Under the pieces are notes generated by a model. That model was not told the DNA's origin, did not search any database, and saw only the letters and a program-made list of their open reading frames with translations. Below, in pieces: positions 10,008 to 19,137 of a DNA stretch of 64,000 nt. Position numbers and translations under genes: made by a program. This stretch comes from Xenorhabdus cabanillasii (GTDB taxonomy: Bacteria > Pseudomonadota > Gammaproteobacteria > Enterobacterales > Enterobacteriaceae), in assembly GCF_003386665.1 (NCBI RefSeq), contig NZ_QTUB01000001.1, positions 3,596,001-3,660,000 on the forward strand. The letters run 5' to 3'. How positions within the stretch are numbered: the first letter of the stretch is position 1; each line of letters opens with the position of its first letter.

Positions 10008-10037
10008 ATAAAGAGCCTAATACTATAGGCTCTTATT
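10008..10037 (-). terminator. Terminator of the VOC gene
   Basis: The stem AAGAGCCTA/TAGGCTCTT (10011-10019 with 10026-10034), read on the minus strand, is followed by TTTATTTTTTTAT. This is a convincing intrinsic terminator about 65 bp after the VOC stop codon. Confidence 0.8.
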
Positions 10038-10100
10038 ATAATTGTTCCTAAATGGATCTTCTATTTTTGCGTATTTTTAACCGTTATACTTAAATCATTC

Positions 10101-10475
10101 CTAATCCAAAGGACATACCCGAATAATATGACCATCTGGATCTTGCACAAGAAACGTTCGGCCATACACCTCGGTATGAGGTTCTTGTAAGATTTTAATT
10201 GCAGGTTCCTGTTTCCATTCCTCAAACAGCCTATCGATATCTCCACTGTTTGGTAACATAATACCGATTTCAGAAAATCTTGGAATTGCAAGATCTGGTT
10301 TTGTTCCTCCTGACCAAATAGCAAACAGCGCTTCTCCGTCAACAGGGAATGCCACATAGCGTGAGCTTACAAATATTGGTTCAGTATTAAAGATCATTTT
10401 ATAAAACGCGGTTGAACGCTCAATATCAGTAACATAAACAAGCTGAAGATTAGGTTTAGCAGATATAGCCACCAT
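10101..10475 (-). CDS. VOC/glyoxalase-bleomycin resistance family protein
   Basis: A 124-residue vicinal-oxygen-chelate fold protein. The ATG at 10475 is chosen because of the strong AGGGGGT ribosome site 4-5 nt upstream; an ATG 14 codons earlier has none. The family pattern is clear: PNLQLVYVTDIERSTAFYKM at the start, an FAIWSGG middle, and the C-terminal FLVQDPDGHIIRVCPLD with the metal-binding Glu/His region characteristic of these beta-alpha-beta units. Possible roles are dioxygenase, lyase or drug binding; the substrate is unknown. It stands between an SRPBCC gene and its own terminator, all on the minus strand. Confidence 0.85.
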   Translation of the reverse strand: MVAISAKPNLQLVYVTDIERSTAFYKMIFNTEPIFVSSRYVAFPVDGEALFAIWSGGTKPDLAIPRFSEIGIMLPNSGDIDRLFEEWKQEPAIKILQEPHTEVYGRTFLVQDPDGHIIRVCPLD

Positions 10476-10578
10476 ATTACCCCCTACATTCATATTATTA
10501 AATACATTTTTTATCAATATTCAGATGAAACACTGATATCTCTTTTATAATTTTTCCCTAGCGGTTCATATTTCTTAT

Positions 10579-11004
10579 TTATTCAACAACTGCTTTCAAT
10601 CTTAATATTGTTTCAACTAAATCATGTGTAACTTGTTTAAACAGATCCTGAGACTGAATAACAGGAGTATTTACATCAGGCTCAAATGATACCGTCACAT
10701 TAATACGGCGCGCTATTTTGTTCTCATCAATAATAATTTGATGACAAAACGTTAATGTTCCTATGTTCGGCAAACTGACCTGATCAGTAAATTCCTTATT
10801 TATTTCAACCCTTAAAAGATAGAAACGGATCTCTGGCATACCATTTAAGACCATTCTGCCGTATTGTCCGGTTTTTATTTCACCTTCAAATTGAAAAGAT
10901 GCAAGATCAATTTCCCATTTTCTCCGTAAGTTAAAATCAACATAATGAGACCAGATATGGGACGGATCAGCATTTACAGAGGTAGAAAAAGCCAGGGTTA
11001 ACAT
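10579..11004 (-). CDS. SRPBCC (START-like) family protein
   Basis: A 141-residue single-domain protein with the polyketide-cyclase/START-like signature: TLAFSTSVNADPSHIWSHYV at the N-terminus, the RRKWEIDLASFQFEGE segment, and a long C-terminal helix (QDLFKQVTHDLVETILRLK) that normally covers a hydrophobic ligand cavity. The ligand is unknown. It lies 92 bp downstream of the WYL regulator on the same strand, so the two are probably co-expressed. In many genomes such pairs form a regulator plus small binding-protein unit; that relation is inferred here. Confidence 0.75.
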   Translation of the reverse strand: MLTLAFSTSVNADPSHIWSHYVDFNLRRKWEIDLASFQFEGEIKTGQYGRMVLNGMPEIRFYLLRVEINKEFTDQVSLPNIGTLTFCHQIIIDENKIARRINVTVSFEPDVNTPVIQSQDLFKQVTHDLVETILRLKAVVE

Positions 11005-11096
11005 AAAATATCTCCAACTATTCTATTGAACGTATTACTTAGAATAGTTGTAAAATATCAACACCAAGTGACAGTTTTTGTCAGTAGCCTTTCTGG

Positions 11097-11828
11097 TTAG
11101 CCAGTTATTTTTTCAAGTTCCCGCCACTCCTTAAGTAAAGATTGCCTTGAACGGGGATAACACTGCTTCTCCACCTTCAGACTTATTATCCTGTCTGACC
11201 TGAAATGACGGAATGCCTCTCGTAATTCACACCAACCAATCACAATACTGATATTTTCAAAGTACCCCAACGCGAATGGCCAAATCGTTCTTTCAGACTC
11301 ATTACCTTTTAGATCTAAATAAACGAAGGTAACTTTAAGTCTGGTACGGATCGCTTGCCTTATAGACTGGATATCGATTACGGGTTGAATAGCTGTTGCA
11401 GCAGGCCCAATTAATAAGGAATTGTTCTCCAAAAGTTGCTTCAATTCTGTTGGGATAACAGCCGCAATTTTACTGACAACGCTGTTTGCCGATTCTCTTA
11501 ATTGTGGATCTGCACGCTTGGCCACCCAATTGGCGCCTAATGCCAGTGCTTCTATTTCATTTTGAGTAAACATGAGTGGCGGTAAGACAAAACCCGGTCT
11601 TAAGACATAGCCTATTCCCGGCTCACCTTCGATAATCGCGCCTTGTTCCTGCAAAGTCGCAATATCCCGATAAAGTGTCCTTAAACTAATGTTCATTTTT
11701 TGTGCCAATACTTTCCCCTGCACAGGAAAATGATAACTGCGTAACATTTCCATTAGAGATAACAAACGCTGTGCTCTGGACAATTCACCATTCCTATTTA
11801 ATTTATTCAAAATAACCCAATAAATCAT
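11097..11828 (-). CDS. HTH/WYL-domain transcriptional regulator (YafY type)
   Basis: DNA-binding regulator of 243 residues. An N-terminal winged helix-turn-helix (about residues 18-75; SRAQRLLSLMEMLRSYHFPV, then ISLRTLYRDIATLQEQG as the recognition region) is followed by a WYL domain from about residue 140 (the FVYLDLKGNESERTIWPFAL segment and the variant IVIGWCELREAFRHFRSDRI). WYL regulators sense small ligands or nucleic acids; the target is not known here. The true start may be a few codons inside the open frame, near SRAQRLL, since the first 16 residues are not family-like. The SRPBCC gene follows on the same strand. Confidence 0.85.
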   Translation of the reverse strand: MIYWVILNKLNRNGELSRAQRLLSLMEMLRSYHFPVQGKVLAQKMNISLRTLYRDIATLQEQGAIIEGEPGIGYVLRPGFVLPPLMFTQNEIEALALGANWVAKRADPQLRESANSVVSKIAAVIPTELKQLLENNSLLIGPAATAIQPVIDIQSIRQAIRTRLKVTFVYLDLKGNESERTIWPFALGYFENISIVIGWCELREAFRHFRSDRIISLKVEKQCYPRSRQSLLKEWRELEKITG

Positions 11829-11882
11829 AAGCCAATTACTGAAATTGACTCAACTGAAACTCTGAAAGCATAATAACCCTGC

Positions 11883-12141
11883 TTAAACATAACGGCCGAC
11901 AAGTTGTACACCGAAATGATGCGCCGGCAAAGGGGCATTATGATCGACAGAAGCTGCGGCTTCTCTGCCAAGAGCATAGCGCTTGTGGACTACAAGCATT
12001 AAGCTCAGGATTAAGTCGTTCAATACAAGTAACAACCGCTTCCACAAGTTCCATGGGTGTTACCTCCTCCTTCACCAGCCTGGCTAAATCAAGCGCATCC
12101 GACTCCGTGCAGGTGTTAATAAGACTTTCAGTTACAGCCAT
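11883..12141 (-). pseudogene. Amidase remnant with internal deletion and frameshift
   Basis: The minus strand begins with MAVTESLINTCTESDALDLA and an amidase-signature-family N-terminus up to NPELNA. In another frame it continues VHKRYALGREAAASVDHNAP. It then jumps to a segment like the family C-terminal region (HHFGVQLVGRYV) and stops. The catalytic Ser-Ser-Lys core is missing. The gene has thus lost most of its middle and also shifted frame. A GGAG-type ribosome site before the start is still intact. Not functional as an amidase. Confidence 0.7.
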
Positions 12142-12477
12142 ACTCCCTCCTATCCAATAGAGACAAGTCTACTTGTAATACTTATCGCTTTACCTGTTTC
12201 ATATTATATTGGTCTATACTTTTTATTTTCCGGGTTGCAATTTTATGGATTATATCTTGTAATTTATAGATATATTCAACCAAATTTATATATGAATTAT
12301 AAATAAAGACCTTTTCAGCCGATTCAGGCTAAAACTATCTTGTTTATTGTCAATGGCGGGCTGAAAGGGCATGAGATGACTTATTTTTATAATTATATTT
12401 TCCCGCACATAAATATTTGACATTATACTTTATATTAATAAGACTAACGGTTTTACCTCTAAAGGATTTAGGGAATA
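12142..12477. other. Intergenic, AT-rich; nothing certain
   Basis: No gene is seen. A loose inverted repeat, CCTTTTCAGCC at 12310 against GGCTGAAAGG at 12358, could be the remains of a terminator. AT-rich sequence ahead of 12478 probably holds the ynbA-like promoter, but no good -35/-10 pair stands out. Confidence 0.4.
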
Positions 12478-13101
12478 ATGACTATATATGATTTAAAACC
12501 CCGTTTTCAGAACTTGTTGCGCCCTATCGTCATTCAACTTCATCAGCGAGGATACACAGCCAATCAGGTCACATTAGCTGCGCTGTTTTTGTCAATTTTT
12601 GTTGGTTTGTTATTAAGTTTATTTCCCTCTCCTCATCTCTATTGGATTCTGCCTATTTTTCTTTTTATTCGTATGGCACTGAATGCCATTGATGGTATGT
12701 TGGCGCGGGAACACAACCAAAAATCTCATTTGGGAGCTATTTATAACGAATTGGGGGATGTCATTTCTGATGTTGCTCTTTATCTCCCTTTTTGTTTTTT
12801 ACCTCATATCAACAACATCAGTTTGCTGCTTATTCTGTTTCTTACCATTCTGACTGAATTTATCGGCATTTTAGCGCAAACAATCGGCGCATCACGGCGT
12901 TATGACGGCCCGATGGGGAAAAGTGACCGGGCTTTTGTCTTTGGGGTTTATGGATTGGTTATTGCAATTTTTCCTTCAGCTTTAAACTGGAGCAGTTATT
13001 TGTTGCCTATTGTAGCCATTTTACTCTTGATAACGTGCTATAACCGGGTTGTCAGAGCACTAAATGAAATCAGGCTGATTGAGCAATCACAATCCAAATA
13101 G
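12478..13101 (+). CDS. ynbA: CDP-alcohol phosphatidyltransferase, YnbA-like
   Basis: Integral membrane enzyme of the CDP-alcohol phosphatidyltransferase family, 207 residues with six or so spans, very like E. coli YnbA (201). The class motif is present from about residue 75: DGMLAREHNQKSHLGAIYNE, then LGDVISD. Asn stands where most family members have the first Asp of the second half; as I recall E. coli YnbA shares this, so it is a subfamily trait rather than damage. Family chemistry is transfer of a phosphatidyl group from CDP-diacylglycerol to an alcohol; YnbA's own acceptor is not known. In E. coli it heads ynbABCD; here it stands alone. Confidence 0.85.
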   Translation: MTIYDLKPRFQNLLRPIVIQLHQRGYTANQVTLAALFLSIFVGLLLSLFPSPHLYWILPIFLFIRMALNAIDGMLAREHNQKSHLGAIYNELGDVISDVALYLPFCFLPHINNISLLLILFLTILTEFIGILAQTIGASRRYDGPMGKSDRAFVFGVYGLVIAIFPSALNWSSYLLPIVAILLLITCYNRVVRALNEIRLIEQSQSK

Positions 13102-13261
13102 GCATTCATATGTAACTAAGTATATGACCACCGCCGTGAATAGTAGATTCACGGCTCATCTCGTTGATACAACAAGCCATAATCCCATTTTTGATTAAAT
13201 GTTTCTTTATTATAGAATTAAAGGTTTTAAATACTCTATCCCATACTGAAAATATAAAAGC

Positions 13262-13378
13262 CTAGTTTGTATTATTATTTTCAGGTGATTTATCAGGATG
13301 AATTTCATACTCAATAAATGAACAATCATAAAAATACTGAACACATTTTTTCACTGTGAAATTATAAAAAAACACCAT
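13262..13378 (-). CDS. Possible 38-residue ORF or gene remnant
   Basis: A short open frame, ATG at 13378, encodes a 38-residue peptide starting MVFFYNFTVKKCVQYFYDC and ending in an acidic, Asn-rich tail. Amino acid use looks protein-like, but there is no ribosome site and a stop codon lies directly before the ATG. It may be the end of a decayed gene. The rest of the 13102-13525 gap shows nothing recognisable. Confidence 0.2.
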   Translation of the reverse strand: MVFFYNFTVKKCVQYFYDCSFIEYEIHPDKSPENNNTN

Positions 13379-13525
13379 TCATTTGATTTTTATTGATTCA
13401 ACACTAACCTATCAGGTAACTTTTTGACGTATAACACCTTTATCAGACGATGAAAGCGCTATCCTTGTACTAATTACTTATTTTAGTCCACTGTGTGGGC
13501 AGCTTATTTTTAGGTCTTATATTAA

Positions 13526-15268
13526 ATGAATACTCATAAAATTAAAGGGATACGATTATTTAGTGCGTTTATTGACTCCTGTTGGAAGGAATCTTACTCC
13601 TTTTCCCGTTTTATCAAAGATGCTATTGCCGGGATCACTGTTGGTGTTATTGCCATTCCTCTGGCAATGGCTCTGGCAATAGGGAGTGGAGTTGCGCCTC
13701 AATATGGGCTGTATACAGCCGCCATCGCGGGTATGGTTATTGCTATTACAGGTGGTTCACGTTATAGCGTTTCCGGACCAACAGCTGCTTTTGTAGTCAT
13801 TCTTTATCCTGTATCACAACAATTTGGTTTGAGCGGCTTGCTGATAGCAACACTTATGTCTGGTGTTATCCTGATTGTTATGGGATTAGCACGTTTGGGT
13901 CGGCTTATTGAGTACATCCCTCTGTCCGTCACACTTGGATTTACTTCTGGTATTGCTATCACTATCGCTACAATGCAGATACAAAATTTCTTTGGACTGC
14001 AACTTACACATGTTCCCGAAAATTATATTGATAAAATTATTGCTCTCTCTCAATCCCTCCCTTCATTTCAGTTGAGTGATACGCTTATTGGCCTGACCAC
14101 TCTTCTGATACTGATTTTCTGGCCTAAATTGGGAATCAAATTACCGGGTCACTTACCTGCTCTGGTTGCCGGCGTCACTATAATGGGAGTCATGCACTTA
14201 TTAGGGCATGATGTTGCCACTATCGGTTCTTCGTTTAGTTACACACTGGAAGATGGAACACAAGGTCAGGGTATTCCACCAATCCTTCCTCAATTTATAC
14301 TGCCCTGGAATCTACCCTCATCAAATTCTTCCGGTATTAGCTGGAATACCGTCTCTGCATTACTGCCCGCTGCCTTTTCAATGGCTATGTTAGGTGCTAT
14401 TGAATCATTATTATGTGCAGTCATTCTTGACGGCATGACAGGGAAAAAACATCATTCCAACAGCGAGCTACTTGGACAAGGATTAGGTAATATTGTTGCA
14501 CCTTTTTTTGGAGGCATTACTGCAACTGCGGCTATTGCCCGCTCAGCCGCCAACGTGCGTGCAGGTGCAACCTCCCCTATTGCCACAGTCATTCACTCTT
14601 TACTGGTATTATTAGCACTGTTATTTTTGGCCCCAATGCTCTCATACTTACCTTTAGCGGCAATGTCTGCGATTTTACTGATCGTGGCCTGGAATATGAG
14701 TGAAGCTCACAAGGTCGTGGATTTAGTTCGTCATGCCCCCAGAGATGACATCATTGTGATGCTGCTGTGTCTGTCATTAACTGTGTTGTTTGATATGGTG
14801 ATAGCTATTACTATTGGCATCGTTCTGGCATCACTTCTGTTTATGCGCAAAATTGCCAACATGACCCGAATTAGTACCTCAGCAATGACGAATACTGAAC
14901 AAGGATTATTAGTTGTCCGGATTAACGGCCCTCTTTTCTTCGCTGCTGCCGAGCGCATTTTTACTGAATTGAAAGAAAAAAGTGCAGAATATCAGATCAT
15001 TATTATGCAGTGGGATGCTGTTCCCGTTCTGGATGCCGGCGGGCTACATGCTTTTCAGGGTTTTGTGCGCGAAATGGCGAAAGGACAAAAGCACGTTGTA
15101 GTCTGTGACATTCCTTTCCAACCCTTGAAAACACTGGCAAGAGCAAAAATCGTCCCCATTGAGGGACAACTTAGTTTTAATGCTACCTTACCTAAGGCAT
15201 TAAAAGAGATGAAGTTTAATTATTCCCCTGAAATTTGTATTTCAGCAGAAAAAGCCAGCCATTGTTAA
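13526..15268 (+). CDS. dauA: C4-dicarboxylate transporter DauA (SulP family, STAS)
   Basis: SulP/SLC26-type inner-membrane transporter of 580 residues, close to E. coli DauA (YchM, 559), which takes up succinate and other C4-dicarboxylates aerobically. The transmembrane region spans about residues 30-430 and contains the highly conserved [15 protein letters not shown] and [20 protein letters not shown] segments. The cytoplasmic STAS domain occupies about residues 460-560 ([15 protein letters not shown]). In E. coli, dauA sits next to prs; here it has moved to the other side of the kdsA operon. Its last 270 bp are the left edge of a tandem duplication that left a second, orphan STAS piece at 16609-16761. 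Confidence 0.93.
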   Translation: MNTHKIKGIRLFSAFIDSCWKESYSFSRFIKDAIAGITVGVIAIPLAMALAIGSGVAPQYGLYTAAIAGMVIAITGGSRYSVSGPTAAFVVILYPVSQQFGLSGLLIATLMSGVILIVMGLARLGRLIEYIPLSVTLGFTSGIAITIATMQIQNFFGLQLTHVPENYIDKIIALSQSLPSFQLSDTLIGLTTLLILIFWPKLGIKLPGHLPALVAGVTIMGVMHLLGHDVATIGSSFSYTLEDGTQGQGIPPILPQFILPWNLPSSNSSGISWNTVSALLPAAFSMAMLGAIESLLCAVILDGMTGKKHHSNSELLGQGLGNIVAPFFGGITATAAIARSAANVRAGATSPIATVIHSLLVLLALLFLAPMLSYLPLAAMSAILLIVAWNMSEAHKVVDLVRHAPRDDIIVMLLCLSLTVLFDMVIAITIGIVLASLLFMRKIANMTRISTSAMTNTEQGLLVVRINGPLFFAAAERIFTELKEKSAEYQIIIMQWDAVPVLDAGGLHAFQGFVREMAKGQKHVVVCDIPFQPLKTLARAKIVPIEGQLSFNATLPKALKEMKFNYSPEICISAEKASHC

Positions 15269-15478
15269 GATTCTCCTGGCTTATCCAAATAGGCATCAAA
15301 CTGATTCCGGTGTAATGAAGGAGAGAACGACGAAAATATCACCTTCCTGCACCGGAACAACGTCACCATGGTCGGGTCCGCCACAGCCCCCGAACCACGT
15401 TTTTTACGGGGTTGTCCATGGCAGATTTACTGGCATTCATTGCTTTAGCAGTTTAAATTATCTGGGATGATAACAATC

Positions 15479-15506
15479 TTGACAATTACCGTTTAGGAAC
15501 TATCTT
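15479..15506 (+). promoter_or_regulatory. Promoter of cassette unit 1
   Basis: TTGACA at 15479-15484 and TATCTT at 15501-15506 have a 16-bp spacer. The element is kept unchanged in unit 2. A leader of roughly 150 nt precedes gene A1. Confidence 0.55.
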
Positions 15507-15667
15507 TAATAATACACCGTCATTTCGCACCTCATCCATAATTTATTGCTCTCGTAAGGATCTACGTGTGCAAAATACATATAAACACTTAGAGATCGAA
15601 ATATTACAGATATAGCTGCGAAATATCGGATGTAAAGTTTCTATTTTTCATTATTAAGGGAAACATC

Positions 15668-16027
15668 ATGGAAAGAACATTTTATAACAATTCAGAAGTA
15701 GATATGTTAATATATCTTGGTGCAACTGACATAGATTCGTCCGGTATAGTTCACGAGTCAGAAATCGCCAGAAAGTATATCACCCCTAAGCAAAATGTAT
15801 CTCTATATGTTACAGGAGGCTATATATCACGATTTGATGTTATTATAGAACGAGGAGGAAAGCAACCAGGAAATTTATTTAGTATGGCTTTAAGAGTTCT
15901 GGAGCAAGAACAGAAAATAGCTGTTTTTTTTAAATATGAAAAATTCGTTCTTAATTTTAATAGAATAAATGAAACGGATCCAAATTCACCTGAATCTTTT
16001 CAATTCTCTATAATTCCGATGATTTAG
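15668..16027 (+). CDS. Hypothetical protein A1 of duplicated cassette
   Basis: A 119-residue protein that I do not recognise. It has no signal peptide or membrane span. Alternating hydrophobic and polar residues suggest a beta-rich fold (MLIYLGAT, SRFDVIIERGG, FVLNFNRI). A ribosome site AAGGGA lies about 8 nt before the ATG. Gene B1 follows after 45 bp, clearly as one transcript. The paralogue A2 (17096-17455) is 119 residues with 16 amino-acid differences against only about three silent ones, most of them in residues 12-51. This points to selection for change at an exposed surface, as in toxins, immunity factors or host-contact proteins. That role is inference only. Confidence 0.75.
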   Translation: MERTFYNNSEVDMLIYLGATDIDSSGIVHESEIARKYITPKQNVSLYVTGGYISRFDVIIERGGKQPGNLFSMALRVLEQEQKIAVFFKYEKFVLNFNRINETDPNSPESFQFSIIPMI

Positions 16028-16072
16028 TCACAATATAATATCGCTTAACATAACTAACCAGGGGATTATCAA

Positions 16073-16459
16073 ATGAACATGAATATTGTTCCTCCTCCTC
16101 CTTCTCCTTTTCCTAAACAAACAATTAAGTATGATCCTAACAAATACATATTTAACCGTACTGAATTCGATTTTCACGTGTCTGTATACCTTTACTTCGA
16201 TGGTAAGATACCATTCGCAACAAAATATATAGAAGCTGGTTCGTTTGATCACTTTGATACTCCAGGTATTCCTATATTAACTGGCATAAGATTTCAAAGT
16301 GTCACAAATGCAGTACAACTGCAATATATTGCGCTATCTAATAAAGCAAAAGATCTTATGTCTCATTTTGAAAAACGAATAATTTATCTTAATCAAGGAA
16401 AAGATGTTGAATTTTATTTTTATTTAACAAGTGCTGGATTTCCAAATGATCAAGGTTAA
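16073..16459 (+). CDS. Hypothetical protein B1 of duplicated cassette
   Basis: A 128-residue protein of unknown function, second gene of the cassette. A proline-rich N-terminus (MNMNIVPPPPSPFPK) leads into a beta-rich body (FHVSVYLYFDGK, ILTGIRFQSVTNAVQLQY, VEFYFYL). No signal peptide or membrane span. The start at 16073 is chosen because the same GGGGATTATCAA ribosome region immediately precedes the first ATG in both units. The C-terminus carries an extra AGFPNDQG that B2 lacks, owing to a small local change. Compared with B2, about 20 replacement and 2 silent codon changes are seen after residue 19. Confidence 0.75.
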   Translation: MNMNIVPPPPSPFPKQTIKYDPNKYIFNRTEFDFHVSVYLYFDGKIPFATKYIEAGSFDHFDTPGIPILTGIRFQSVTNAVQLQYIALSNKAKDLMSHFEKRIIYLNQGKDVEFYFYLTSAGFPNDQG

Positions 16460-16580
16460 TATTATTTACGTTTTTTAATCGTTAAGCATTAATTAACGCT
16501 AGTCTATCCAAGGTAAAGCTAGCATATTGATATCATAACCAGGAATATATTTACATTAACATAAATTTCTTAACCATATA

Positions 16581-16608
16581 ATGGAGTGATGAATCATTCA
16601 TCGCTCCA
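16581..16608 (+). terminator. Hairpin at the end of unit 1
   Basis: ATGGAGTGATGA pairs with TCATCGCTCCAT, a 12-bp stem with one G-U pair and a short loop. There is no T-run after it, so it may protect the 3' end or act as a weak terminator. It is repeated at the end of unit 2. Confidence 0.5.
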
Positions 16609-16761
16609 TATTATGCAGTGGGATGCTGTTCCCGTTCTGGATGCCGGCGGGCTACATGCTTTTCAGGGTTTTGTGCGCGAAATGGCGAAAGGACAGAAGC
16701 ACGTTGTAGTCTGTGACATTCCTTTCCAACCATTGAAAACACTGGCAAGAGCAAAAATCGT
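16609..16761 (+). pseudogene. Orphan dauA STAS fragment
   Basis: 153 bp almost identical to 15001-15153 of dauA (I see two substitutions) encode the stretch from [20 protein letters not shown] to LARAKIV. It then runs into spacer sequence. There is no start or transport domain. It is a by-product of the duplication and marks its left breakpoint. Confidence 0.85.
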
Positions 16762-16902
16762 ATCACCTTCCTGCACCGGAACAACGTCACCATGGTCGGG
16801 TCCGCCACAGCCCCCGAACCACGTTTTTTACGGGGTTGTCCATGGCAGATTTACTGGCATTCATTGCTTTAGCAGTTTAAATTATCTGGGATGATAACAA
16901 TC

Positions 16903-16930
16903 TTGACAATTACCGTTTATAAACTATCTT
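16903..16930 (+). promoter_or_regulatory. Promoter of cassette unit 2
   Basis: TTGACA at 16903-16908 and TATCTT at 16925-16930 have a 16-bp spacer. It is the same promoter as in unit 1, with one spacer change. Confidence 0.55.
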
Positions 16931-17095
16931 TAATAATACACCGTTATTTCGCATCTCATCCATAATTTATTGCTCTCGTAAGAATCTACGTGTGCAAAAT
17001 ACATATAAACACTTAGAGATCGAAATATTACAGATAGATATAGCTGCGAAATATCGGATGTAAAGTTTCTATTTTTCATTATTAAGGGAAACATC

Positions 17096-17455
17096 ATGGA
17101 AAGAACATTTTATAACAATTCAGAAGTAGGTATGTTAATATATCTTGGTGCAGTTAACATAGATCCGTTTGGTATAGTTAACGAGTCAGAAATCGCCAGA
17201 AAGTATATCGACCCTAAGCAAAATGTATCTATAGATATTACAGGAAGCTATATATCGCGATTTGATGTTATTATAGAACGAGGAGGAGAGCAACCAGGAA
17301 ATTTATTTAGTATGGCTTTAAGAGTTCTGGAGCAAGACCAGAAAATAGCTGCTTTTTTTAAATATGAAAAATTCGTTCTTAATTTTAATAGAATAAATGA
17401 AACGGATCCAAATTCACCTGAATCTTTTCAGTTTTCTATGATTCCGGTGATTTAG
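17096..17455 (+). CDS. Hypothetical protein A2 of duplicated cassette
   Basis: A 119-residue paralogue of A1 and equally unrecognised. The first 11 residues and the block from residue 87 to 114 are identical to A1. The differences (D12G, T20V, D21N, S24P, S25F, H29N, T39D, L46I, Y47D, V48I, G51S, K65E and others) sit mainly in the first half. The same ribosome site and leader are kept, so both copies are probably expressed. It forms a pair with B2 at the same 45-bp spacing. No frame damage is seen, and intact frames in both copies argue that each is still useful. Confidence 0.75.
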   Translation: MERTFYNNSEVGMLIYLGAVNIDPFGIVNESEIARKYIDPKQNVSIDITGSYISRFDVIIERGGEQPGNLFSMALRVLEQDQKIAAFFKYEKFVLNFNRINETDPNSPESFQFSMIPVI

Positions 17456-17500
17456 TCACAATATAATATCGCTTAGCATAACTAACCAGGGGATTATCAA

Positions 17501-17860
17501 ATGAATATTCTTCCTTCTCTTCCTCCTTTGCCTCATGATAAACCTGATGTGTATGATCCTTACAAAAACATATATAACGCTACTGAATTCAATTTTCACG
17601 TGTCTATATACCTTTACTTCGATGATAAGAAACCATTCGCAACAAAATATGTAGAAGCTAATTCGTGGGGGTACTTTGATATTTCAGGTATTCCTATATT
17701 AACTGGCATAAAATTTCAAAGTGTTACAAATGCAGTACAACTGCAATATATTGCGCGATCTAATACAGCAAAAGATCTTATGTCTCATTTTGAAAAACGA
17801 ATAATTGTTCTTCATCAAGGAAAAGACGTTGAATTTTATTTTTATTTAACAAGTAAGTAA
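17501..17860 (+). CDS. Hypothetical protein B2 of duplicated cassette
   Basis: A 119-residue paralogue of B1. The N-terminus is proline-rich but different (MNILPSLPPLPHDKPDVYDP). The body keeps the core SVTNAVQLQYIA and LMSHFEKRII, with replacements scattered through the rest, such as G-to-D, I-to-K, F-to-W and L-to-R. The end is FYLTSK, shorter than B1. The N-terminal 19 residues have diverged beyond simple point change, possibly through small indels. No signal peptide or membrane segment. Function unknown; likely works with A2. Confidence 0.75.
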   Translation: MNILPSLPPLPHDKPDVYDPYKNIYNATEFNFHVSIYLYFDDKKPFATKYVEANSWGYFDISGIPILTGIKFQSVTNAVQLQYIARSNTAKDLMSHFEKRIIVLHQGKDVEFYFYLTSK

Positions 17861-18006
17861 GGGTTTAACAAATGATCAAGGTTAATATTATTTACGTTTT
17901 TTAATCGTTAAGCATTAATTAACGCTAGTCTATCCAAGGTAAAACCAGCATATTGATATCATAACCAGTAACATATTAACATTAACATAAATTTCTTAAC
18001 AATATA

Positions 18007-18035
18007 ATGGAGTGATGAATCATTCATCGCTCCAT
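18007..18035 (+). terminator. Hairpin at the end of unit 2
   Basis: The same 12-bp stem ATGGAGTGATGA/TCATCGCTCCAT as at the end of unit 1. AT-rich sequence without a T-run follows. The duplication homology ends here. Confidence 0.5.
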
Positions 18036-18098
18036 TATAATAAAAAATCAATAAGATGGCTTTCAAACTGCAATTTGAAAAACAACGGATATACAAAA

Positions 18099-18129
18099 GC
18101 GGTTACAATAATTGATTATCTGTAACCGC
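18099..18129 (-). terminator. Terminator of the kdsA operon
   Basis: A perfect 9-bp stem GCGGTTACA/TGTAACCGC, followed on the minus strand by TTTTG. It lies about 30 bp after the kdsA stop codon. Confidence 0.65.
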
Positions 18130-18160
18130 ATATTACTCAATATTTCAATCGATTAAATTA

Positions 18161-19045
<885 letters not shown>

Positions 19046-19137
19046 TTAAGCGCAAATAAATTTGCTGTATTAATAAAACATAAAATCAGGCGCAGACATT
19101 TCGTCATCGCACGATAAGTGCTATTTAATCAAATACT

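Larger units (their letters stand above)
15001..16608 (+). repeat. Tandem duplication, unit 1
   Basis: This unit begins inside the dauA STAS region and ends after a hairpin beyond gene B1. The sequence starting TATTATGCAGTGGGATG at 15001 recurs at 16609. Unit 1 is 1608 bp and contains the dauA 3' end, a GC-richer spacer, a promoter and genes A1 and B1. Confidence 0.9.
16609..18035 (+). repeat. Tandem duplication, unit 2
   Basis: The second copy of the unit at 15001-16608. It keeps 153 bp of the dauA STAS region, lacks the 184 bp corresponding to 15154-15337, then follows unit 1 through the promoter, genes A2 and B2 and the hairpin, where the similarity ends. Confidence 0.9.

Noticed and set aside
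7565..13525. Integrated island with tRNA-Ser as attachment site
   Set aside because: No integrase gene and no second copy of the tRNA 3' end downstream were found within the window.
16586..16894. 102-residue plus-strand frame
   Set aside because: It consists of the orphan dauA STAS fragment and spacer; its start lies in the hairpin and has no ribosome site.
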